Made by a program: the position numbers and the translations under genes. From positions 1 through 12,935 of the forward strand of contig CACXGS010000162.1 of the NCBI GenBank assembly GCA_902767195.1: DNA of 12,935 bases, in the 5' to 3' direction. Below are positions 7,393 to 12,935 of this stretch, piece after piece. The stretch's first letter is position 1. Each line of letters starts with the position of its first letter. The DNA is from an uncultured Lachnospiraceae bacterium. Its GTDB lineage: Bacteria > Bacillota_A > Clostridia > Lachnospirales > Lachnospiraceae. The notes beneath the pieces were generated by a model that saw only the letters and a list, made by a program, of their open reading frames with translations, ran no database searches and was not told where the DNA came from.

Positions 7393-8451
7393 ATGCCGAA
7401 GATATCTGTTATTACACCTGTATATAAAGTCGAAAATTATCTCAGAAAATGTGTTGACAGTATATTGGGACAGACATTTAAGGACTTTGAGCTGATTATA
7501 GTTGATGACGGTTCACCGGATAATTGCGGAAAGATCGCAGATGAGTACTTGAGTAAAGATCCAAGAGTCCGTGTTATTCATAAAGAAAACGGCGGTGCAC
7601 CAAGTGCACGGAATGCCGGGATGGAAATTGCTGAAGGAGAGTACTTCTATTTTCCGGATTCAGATGACTGGCTTGAACTGACTTATCTTCAGGAACTCTA
7701 TGACCTTGCCGAAAAAACAGGAGCAGAACTGGTTATTTCGGGGTTTGTTATGGAGTATTATGAAGATAACAGGAGCATGTCCTATTCCGTCAGGACTTCA
7801 GAGGCAAATTATGATAATCAGAAACTGGTACGGGAGAACCTGCATCAGTACTTCAATAATATGATGATGGCAGTTCCCTGGAACAAATTATACAGAGCAT
7901 CATATATTAAAGAGCATAAACTCCGTTTTCCGGACATAAAGTGGGATGATCTTCACTTTAATATGGATGTGATCAAAGATGTTGAAAAAGTGGCGATCAG
8001 CAGTTCGGACGGATACCATTTCTTCCGGTCCAGGCCGGGTTCTGAGACAACGATTGTCTTTGACGAGATGCTCTATAAGAAGAGAAAAGAACAGTTTAGA
8101 CATATCCTCTCAGTATATAAATACTGGGGTATTAAAGATAAATCTGTGACGGCCACAATATACGGGTACTATTCAGCGCGGCTTGTACAGTGTATTCAGG
8201 AAATAGCAGGAAGCAATTCAAAGAATAAAGCAGCTTTGATTAAAGAGATTCTGAACGATCCGTTAACTGAGGCTGCTTTAAGGAGAGGCAAAATAGAATC
8301 AAAACCACTTGCCATTGCGGCTGTGCCCATGAAAGCCAAAAATCTTTACGGATGTATAGCTATAGGAAAGCTGATCGGCTTTGTAAAGCAGAGCATGCCT
8401 TCTGTCTTCTATAGAATAAAATCCAAGTCTGTAAATAAAGCATCAGAATAA
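7393..8451 (+). CDS. GT2 family glycosyltransferase
   Basis: This 352-residue protein is an inverting GT-A fold glycosyltransferase, acting at the cytoplasmic face to add a sugar from a nucleotide donor to the lipid-linked repeat unit. The family signature is complete: ISVITPVYKVENYLRKCVDS (4-23), LIIVDDGSPDNC (34-45) with the donor-binding D38-D39, NGGAPSARNAGM (66-77), and the metal-binding DSDDW at 89-93. The region after about residue 200 has no membrane segment and probably sets acceptor specificity. The protein is a typical EpsJ/CpsI-like length for such loci. Donor sugar and linkage cannot be deduced. A 61-base gap separates it from the truncated phosphotransferase gene, and 31 bases separate it from the first LicD gene, consistent with one transcript. 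Confidence 0.95.
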   Translation: MPKISVITPVYKVENYLRKCVDSILGQTFKDFELIIVDDGSPDNCGKIADEYLSKDPRVRVIHKENGGAPSARNAGMEIAEGEYFYFPDSDDWLELTYLQELYDLAEKTGAELVISGFVMEYYEDNRSMSYSVRTSEANYDNQKLVRENLHQYFNNMMMAVPWNKLYRASYIKEHKLRFPDIKWDDLHFNMDVIKDVEKVAISSSDGYHFFRSRPGSETTIVFDEMLYKKRKEQFRHILSVYKYWGIKDKSVTATIYGYYSARLVQCIQEIAGSNSKNKAALIKEILNDPLTEAALRRGKIESKPLAIAAVPMKAKNLYGCIAIGKLIGFVKQSMPSVFYRIKSKSVNKASE

Positions 8452-8482
8452 CAGTTTAATTATTATTAACGGAAGAACGAAA

Positions 8483-9385
8483 ATGAAATTAATTACAGAG
8501 TTAAAACTGATAGATCCGGAAAAAGAACAGCTCCATGTGGTTACAGAGAGTGAAAAGCAGGAACTTCAGAAGATGCTTCTGGAGATGATAAAGGATATTT
8601 CTGAAATCTGTGAAGAGAATGATATAAAGTGGTCATTAAGCGGTGGGAGTGTTTTGGGAGCTGTTCGTCACCATGGTTTTATTCCATGGGATGATGACAT
8701 GGATATCAATATTACCCGGTCTGAATTTGAAAAGTTCAGAAAGATATTTCCGGGAAGATTTTCCGATAGATACAGCTTGATTCTGCCAGGAGATAAAGGA
8801 TATCTGTTTCACACTCCAATTATCATGAAGAAGGGAACGGCTTTTCGTGGGTTGATGTCAACTGAAGAAGGCGAACACGGAGTTTTTATCGACATTTTCA
8901 TTTTGGAAAATGTCAGTGATAATCCGTGGATATACAAAGTGCACGGCATAAAATGTCTTGCGATCTATGCTCTTCAGTCCATGGTAAGAACTTATAAATG
9001 CAGGAAAACACTGTTAGCCCATACGAAGCATTACCCGGAGATACAGAAGGCGATCAAAATGCGGTCGGCAATAGGCAGGTTTTTATGTATATTACCTGTA
9101 GAATTTTGGGGCAGACAGGTCACACGGGTTTTTTCGGAAATCAAAGATGACCATACGAAGAGAGTGGCAATTCCCAGTGGCTTCAGGCACTATTTTGGAG
9201 AAACATATAATCGAAAGAAAGTAGGAAATTACAAATTATGTCCATTTGAGACAGAACAGTTTCCTATTCCGATTGATTATGATTATTATCTTAAGAAACT
9301 ATATGGCAACACTTATATGACTCCTCCTCCTGAAAGCGAAAGGATGGAGCACGTAGTTGTAGAATTTGATTTAGGGAAACACTGA
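8483..9385 (+). CDS. LicD family phosphotransferase, first of a tandem pair
   Basis: This 300-residue cytoplasmic protein belongs to the LicD nucleotidyltransferase-fold family. Characterised members attach phosphocholine from CDP-choline to teichoic acid or LPS sugars; the related fukutin/FKRP proteins transfer ribitol phosphate. The core motif is complete: LSGGSVLGAVRHHGFIPWDD at 52-71 and on through DMDI, with the metal-binding acidic cluster D70-D72 and D74. A second family block, GVFIDIFILENV (133-144), follows, and the C-terminus has the usual YDYYLKKLYG pattern. A roughly 30-residue N-terminal extension precedes the domain. GGAAGA-like purines (GGAAGAACGAAA) precede the ATG. No choline uptake or activation genes (licA, licB, licC) are in the window, so the transferred group is uncertain; phosphocholine, phosphoethanolamine or a polyol phosphate are all possible. 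Confidence 0.92.
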   Translation: MKLITELKLIDPEKEQLHVVTESEKQELQKMLLEMIKDISEICEENDIKWSLSGGSVLGAVRHHGFIPWDDDMDINITRSEFEKFRKIFPGRFSDRYSLILPGDKGYLFHTPIIMKKGTAFRGLMSTEEGEHGVFIDIFILENVSDNPWIYKVHGIKCLAIYALQSMVRTYKCRKTLLAHTKHYPEIQKAIKMRSAIGRFLCILPVEFWGRQVTRVFSEIKDDHTKRVAIPSGFRHYFGETYNRKKVGNYKLCPFETEQFPIPIDYDYYLKKLYGNTYMTPPPESERMEHVVVEFDLGKH

Positions 9386-9437
9386 TTATCAGGTCAATAT
9401 ACAATGATGTATTCGGAAGCAGATTCCGGGAGTAAAA

Positions 9438-10238
9438 ATGGCTGAAGAACTTAAGTGCAAAGAAATTCAAGAGTATGGAGCGAAAATCATTTCCGCTATA
9501 GATAAATATTGCCGGGAAAACGGAATATGCTTTTTTATGGCGGGAGGAACCCTTTTGGGAGCAGTGCGTCATAAGGGATTTATCCCATGGGATGATGATG
9601 TTGATCTTATGATGCCGAGACCGGATTATGAAAAATTCATCCGTGATTTCAGGGACGACCGATATGTTGTATCTTCCTGTGAATATGATTCAGATTATAA
9701 TACACCCTTCGCGAGAGTGTGGGACAGTAAAACAGAACTGAGGTTTCTGTCAGCGGAGGAAAAAACAATAGGCGTGTTTGTAGATATTTTTCCGATTGAC
9801 GGATATCCTGAGAACGCACTTATTGCCAAACTTCATATGTACAGGCTGAAATATCGTAGGTTCAGGATCAACGCTGCAAACAGAAAGAATTTTCTACCGG
9901 GAGAAAAATATATAATACTAAAAAAATTAGCGAAATGTGTGTGGCGGAAAAGCGGAAATTATTATTCCCGCAAACTGAATCTTTTGGCTGAAAAATACGA
10001 TTACGATTCCAACAGATATGTAGGAGTGACAACTACAACGGTTCATATATTCAAAGAGAGAAATCCGAAAAAGGTATATGAGAAAACCGCATATCTTGAT
10101 TTTGAAGGCATGAAGCTGCCGGCACCGGTCGGCTATAAACGGTATCTTCAGAAACTTTATGGAGATTACATGCAGCTTCCACCGGAAGAAAAAAGGGTTA
10201 CAGAGCACTCATTTACTGTCAAAGTAAGGGAAAATTAA
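9438..10238 (+). CDS. LicD family phosphotransferase, second of a tandem pair
   Basis: This 266-residue LicD-family protein lies 52 bases after the first one. It carries MAGGTLLGAVRHKGFIPWDD at 34-53 and on through DVDL, with acidic residues D52-D54 and D56, then GVFVDIFPIDGYP, and a C-terminal YKRYLQKLYGDYMQLPP block typical of the family. It lacks the N-terminal extension of its neighbour, and the middle regions differ clearly, so this is an old divergence or separate acquisition and not a recent duplication. GGGAG stands 5 bases before ATG 9438. Two LicD proteins in one locus usually imply two modification sites or two transferred groups; the exact group is unknown. A 162-base gap follows before the next gene. 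Confidence 0.93.
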   Translation: MAEELKCKEIQEYGAKIISAIDKYCRENGICFFMAGGTLLGAVRHKGFIPWDDDVDLMMPRPDYEKFIRDFRDDRYVVSSCEYDSDYNTPFARVWDSKTELRFLSAEEKTIGVFVDIFPIDGYPENALIAKLHMYRLKYRRFRINAANRKNFLPGEKYIILKKLAKCVWRKSGNYYSRKLNLLAEKYDYDSNRYVGVTTTTVHIFKERNPKKVYEKTAYLDFEGMKLPAPVGYKRYLQKLYGDYMQLPPEEKRVTEHSFTVKVREN

Positions 10239-10343
10239 GATAAACCATTGACAATACATATGATAGAGGCGTTTCAAAAGAGATCTGGTTGGAATGATTG
10301 ATTGTCTTCACAACACAGAGGCAGTTAAATTAGAAAACTTTTA

Positions 10344-10373
10344 TTGAGAGACATTTTTTAGCATTATTATAGC
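10344..10373 (+). promoter_or_regulatory. Weak candidate internal promoter before the Gtf3-like gene
   Basis: TTGAGA at 10344-10349 is followed by TATTAT at 10365-10370 (15-base spacer) or TATAGC at 10368-10373 (18-base spacer). Neither is ideal. It lies in the longest gap of the plus-strand gene train (10239-10400), which is AT-rich and otherwise holds no gene. It could add transcription for the right-hand genes. Confidence 0.25.
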
Positions 10374-10400
10374 AGGTTATATTTTAATAGGGTTAAGAAT

Positions 10401-11489
10401 ATGAGCGGAAGAAAATTGGTTCATTTTGTTCATCCACAGAAAAAAAGAAATACAGCCGGCTCGAAGGCCCCGGAAGATGTAACGCAAATATGCAATAATC
10501 TTGGTATACAGGGGATTGAAATGCCACTCTTCCCGAAGGATAGAAGTAAGCTGATTCAAAAGATCTGGCTTCTTACTGCTGCAGTTTATGCGTGGCAAAA
10601 AGCATATCGCAGTATCAATAAAAACTCCGTTATTATTTACCAGCATCCCAGTTATGCCATGCGGGTCTCTTTAAGGTTTTTAAGAATGCTGCAGGATAAA
10701 AAAAGGTGCAGAACAATAGCGATTGTGCATGATCTGGAATCTTTAAGAGGAGGCATTGCGGGAGTTACAAAAACCAGTAATAAGACCAATGCAATTGGTG
10801 ACAATGAATTTTTGAAAAGCTTCAATGCCGTAATATGTCATAACAGTCATATGCGCGAATATATGATACAGCAAGGGTTTAATCCGGAGAAGCTGGTGGA
10901 CCTTGAGATATTTGACTATTTGACGGACTCGGAAGAATTGTATCTGACAAAGGGAGAAAAACCATCGCTTGCCATTGCCGGTAATTTAGCTGCTGGAAAG
11001 AGCTCTTATATATACGACATAATTAAGAATGGGAATAATGCTGGATTAACAATGAATCTATACGGCATAAATTTCCAATCTGAGTACGCAAATGAAAATA
11101 TGGTCTATCATGGCTCTTTTTCTCCCGAAGAACTGCCCGGAGAGCTGAAGGGAGATTTCGGATTAGTATGGGATGGAAATTCTGCCGGAACCTGTTCCGG
11201 GAATACAGGTGAATACCTTAGATATAATAATCCTCACAAAACATCTCTGTATCTTGCTGCGGGAATGCCTGTCATAGTTTGGAATCAGGCTGCAATGGCA
11301 GACTTTGTTACTGAGAACGGGATAGGAATAGCCGTAGACGGATTAAGTAATATTGAAGAAACAATCAGTTCTGTTACGGCGGACGAATATAATGAAATGT
11401 GTAAAAATGCCAGAGAGATCGGGCTTAAACTAAGGAGAGGATATTATACCCAAAAGGCAATAGAAAGCGCGCTGAAGAAAATACGGTAA
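10401..11489 (+). CDS. Gtf3/galactofuranosyltransferase-like glycosyltransferase
   Basis: This 362-residue protein resembles the GT-B family that includes streptococcal Gtf3 and capsule galactofuranosyltransferases. Supporting blocks are VHDLESLRGG (109-118), an internal linker near AGNLAAGKSSYIYD (193-206), and the C-terminal donor-binding stretch from GLVWDGNSAGTCSG (254-267) through GEYLRYNNPHKTSLYLAAGM (270-289) to PVIVWNQAAMADFV (290-303). The GNLAAGKSS stretch only looks like a P-loop; it sits at the start of the second Rossmann half, where family members carry a similar strand and turn. AGGG lies about 9 bases before the ATG. If the donor is UDP-galactofuranose, a UDP-galactopyranose mutase gene should exist nearby or elsewhere; none is in the window. 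The donor is therefore left open. Confidence 0.82.
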   Translation: MSGRKLVHFVHPQKKRNTAGSKAPEDVTQICNNLGIQGIEMPLFPKDRSKLIQKIWLLTAAVYAWQKAYRSINKNSVIIYQHPSYAMRVSLRFLRMLQDKKRCRTIAIVHDLESLRGGIAGVTKTSNKTNAIGDNEFLKSFNAVICHNSHMREYMIQQGFNPEKLVDLEIFDYLTDSEELYLTKGEKPSLAIAGNLAAGKSSYIYDIIKNGNNAGLTMNLYGINFQSEYANENMVYHGSFSPEELPGELKGDFGLVWDGNSAGTCSGNTGEYLRYNNPHKTSLYLAAGMPVIVWNQAAMADFVTENGIGIAVDGLSNIEETISSVTADEYNEMCKNAREIGLKLRRGYYTQKAIESALKKIR

Positions 11490-11495
11490 ATCAGG

Positions 11496-12752
11496 ATGAG
11501 TATCGGGAAAAAAGACAATTATCTGAATAGCATACTGTTGTTTTCTTTTTTGCTGTATGCTTTTTCGGAAATAGTGCTTACAACGCATATAGGCAATCTG
11601 GGCTGGTATAAATACTTTGTAAAGCTGGTCAATTCGGTTGTCTTTACTGTAAATATTGTCTTTTTTTTCCGGGGGGTTAAATCAAAAAGCAAGTGGCTGT
11701 GTATATGCATTTTCCTTGGGATTCTGGGAATATGCGTTGCTTATGTGAATGATCGCCTGTTTCAGACTGCGATCCTTCTATTATTCATCGTCAATGGAAT
11801 AAACGTGGATCACAAAGACCTGTTTAAAAAATACGTTCTTCTTGCCGGCAGCCTTTTGCTTTTGACGGTTTTGCTGGAACGAATCGGAATTTTTCCGCAT
11901 GAGTTCAGAATAAGAGAAGGTCAGAGAGACAGACTGTATCTTGGTTTTAGAGATACGACTTTTGCTCCAAATTATCTGTTTCATATTGTTCTGGCATATT
12001 TTGCACAAAAGAAAAACAGAATTTCCATTAGAGAGACTCTGGTTATTATACCGGTTAATTTTCTTCTGTTTTATTGGACCGATACGAAAGCAGTCTTTTA
12101 TTTACTAATACTGCTTATGGCAGTGTTATGGTTTGAGAAATATAATCATTTTAAATTAAAATCGAAACTGATTAAAAATCTGGCAACAATATTCATGCCT
12201 GTCAGTGCTGTATTAGCATTTTACCTATCTTATATATATAATCCGAATAATCGGATATTGTCGCGGCTGAATTCTATTTTGACAGAGAGACTTAAGATAG
12301 GTAATTTTGCATTAAATACATATAAATTGAATTTATTTGGTCATGTTATAAAATGGGCGACAGGCAGATATGGAATAGAAAGAACTACTGATTATTTTTA
12401 TGTGGATTCCTCATATTTAAATGCAGCCCTTACATTCGGAATTATCATTTTGATATTTGCGATTATCTGTTTTTCTTTGCTGATAAGAAGGTCATATGAG
12501 ATGGGAAAAGTGTATCTTTTCATTTCACTGATGTTCTTTACCGCGCATTGCTTTTCTGACCCTCAGTTATTAGATCTGAAATATGATCCGTTTTTACTTA
12601 TGATAGGATGCGTTTTTGTGAACCGTGCAGGCAAAATCCTGGGGTTTGGGCAGTGTGATCAGAGGGTGTTGCAATATATACTGAAATATAAAGTGAAAAT
12701 AAAAGGCAAAATTTGCTGCAGTATACCAGTAAAGAAAAACAGTATGAATTGA
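11496..12752 (+). CDS. Wzy-like oligosaccharide repeat-unit polymerase
   Basis: This 418-residue protein is an integral membrane protein with about ten hydrophobic segments (for example 11-29, 41-58, 68-84, 90-101, 112-129, 182-193, 198-213, 228-247, 309-331 and 338-352). A large outside loop at about 248-308 contains GNFALNTYKLNLFGH and TTDYFYVDSSYLNAAL. This topology and the loop pattern match Wzy polymerases, which join undecaprenyl-linked repeat units outside the membrane. An O-antigen ligase is the main alternative but is unlikely in a Gram-positive. Sequence conservation in this family is low, so the call rests on topology, the loop, and position among glycosyltransferase genes. The ATG lies 6 bases after the preceding stop with only CAGG touching it, suggesting translational coupling. 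The last 35 residues are basic and cysteine containing. Confidence 0.8.
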   Translation: MSIGKKDNYLNSILLFSFLLYAFSEIVLTTHIGNLGWYKYFVKLVNSVVFTVNIVFFFRGVKSKSKWLCICIFLGILGICVAYVNDRLFQTAILLLFIVNGINVDHKDLFKKYVLLAGSLLLLTVLLERIGIFPHEFRIREGQRDRLYLGFRDTTFAPNYLFHIVLAYFAQKKNRISIRETLVIIPVNFLLFYWTDTKAVFYLLILLMAVLWFEKYNHFKLKSKLIKNLATIFMPVSAVLAFYLSYIYNPNNRILSRLNSILTERLKIGNFALNTYKLNLFGHVIKWATGRYGIERTTDYFYVDSSYLNAALTFGIIILIFAIICFSLLIRRSYEMGKVYLFISLMFFTAHCFSDPQLLDLKYDPFLLMIGCVFVNRAGKILGFGQCDQRVLQYILKYKVKIKGKICCSIPVKKNSMN

Positions 12753-12799
12753 TTCTTTAAAGAAATCTGAGAGCATCTAAGAAAGGGCTTAGTATTTAC

Positions 12800-12935
12800 A
12801 TGGGCGTAAATGAAGGCCGCCGGATAAAATATATTTCATTTATAAATGCAGTGGCAGCAGTGGCTGTTTTGACACTTCATACGAATAACTGTTTCTGGTC
12901 TTTCAGTGCTACAGAACTTTATTGGAAGATTGCTA
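12800..12935 (+). CDS. Acyltransferase-3 family membrane protein (N-terminal 45 codons, partial)
   Basis: An open frame begins at ATG 12800 and runs off the right edge. The visible residues read MGVNEGRRIKYISFINAVAA, then VAVLTLHTNNCFW and SFSATELYWKIA. The pattern, a short basic head, then YISFINAVAAVAVLTLH with a histidine at the end of the first membrane segment and a nearby W, is typical of the OafA/WecH-type acyltransferase-3 family, which O-acetylates or otherwise acylates surface sugars. AAAGGG sits 12 bases before the ATG, a long spacing, but no better in-frame start is visible. Only the first segment is seen, so the catalytic function is inferred. Confidence 0.7.
   Translation, partial: MGVNEGRRIKYISFINAVAAVAVLTLHTNNCFWSFSATELYWKIA

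Noticed and set aside
10248..10253. Consensus -35 TTGACA after the second LicD gene
   Set aside because: No -10-like hexamer lies 16-18 bases downstream; the bases there read GTTTCA or similar.
10977..11018. P-loop-like GNLAAGKSS in the Gtf3-like protein
   Set aside because: No Walker B or other NTPase feature follows, and the stretch lies at the start of the second Rossmann half of a GT-B transferase, where relatives have a similar turn.
12753..12764. Perfect 12-base palindrome TTCTTTAAAGAA after the wzy-like gene
   Set aside because: It has no loop and no following T run, so it is not a terminator, and such an AT-rich palindrome is expected by chance at this composition.

Overview
The window looks like part of a surface-polysaccharide (capsule or exopolysaccharide) locus of a Gram-positive anaerobe of the class Clostridia, most likely Lachnospiraceae. 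The clues are moderate GC, strong purine-rich ribosome binding sites on some genes, a lysine-rich Ig-like (BIG2) surface domain of a type common in that family, and a matching set of membrane O-acyltransferase plus SGNH partner. The assignment comes from protein style only; there is no rRNA or other marker gene.

Layout. (1) Positions 2-103 hold the acidic C-terminal end of an upstream plus-strand gene. A strong hairpin at 116-151 follows and ends transcription from both sides. (2) On the minus strand, 3520 down to 173, lies a two-gene acylation operon: an MBOAT acyltransferase, then an SGNH/AlgX-like partner that carries a C-terminal module resembling the ILEI/FAM3 domain with its two halves in swapped order. 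(3) A divergent promoter region spans 3521-3704. (4) From 3705 to the right edge runs a plus-strand gene train: a secreted SGNH esterase-like protein with a very basic BIG2 domain, a full polyprenyl-phosphate sugar-phosphate transferase, a stand-alone copy of the N-terminal half of such an enzyme, a GT2 glycosyltransferase, two LicD-family phosphotransferases in tandem, a Gtf3/galactofuranosyltransferase-like enzyme, a Wzy-like polymerase, and the first 45 codons of an acyltransferase-3 protein.

How the genes work together (inference from families). The full phosphotransferase puts the first sugar phosphate on undecaprenyl phosphate. The GT2 and Gtf3-like enzymes extend the repeat unit. The LicD proteins add phosphodiester-linked substituents such as phosphocholine or a polyol phosphate. 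The unit is then flipped by a Wzx not present here and polymerised by the Wzy-like protein. Acyl decoration could come from the MBOAT/SGNH pair, the secreted SGNH protein and the acyltransferase-3. No chain-length regulator, tyrosine kinase, flippase or nucleotide-sugar synthesis gene is in the window, so the locus probably continues past the right edge.

The points most worth following up are the catalytic-domain-less phosphotransferase paralogue beside the complete enzyme, and the permuted ILEI-like module on the MBOAT partner. No mobile element, tRNA, rRNA or CRISPR array was seen.
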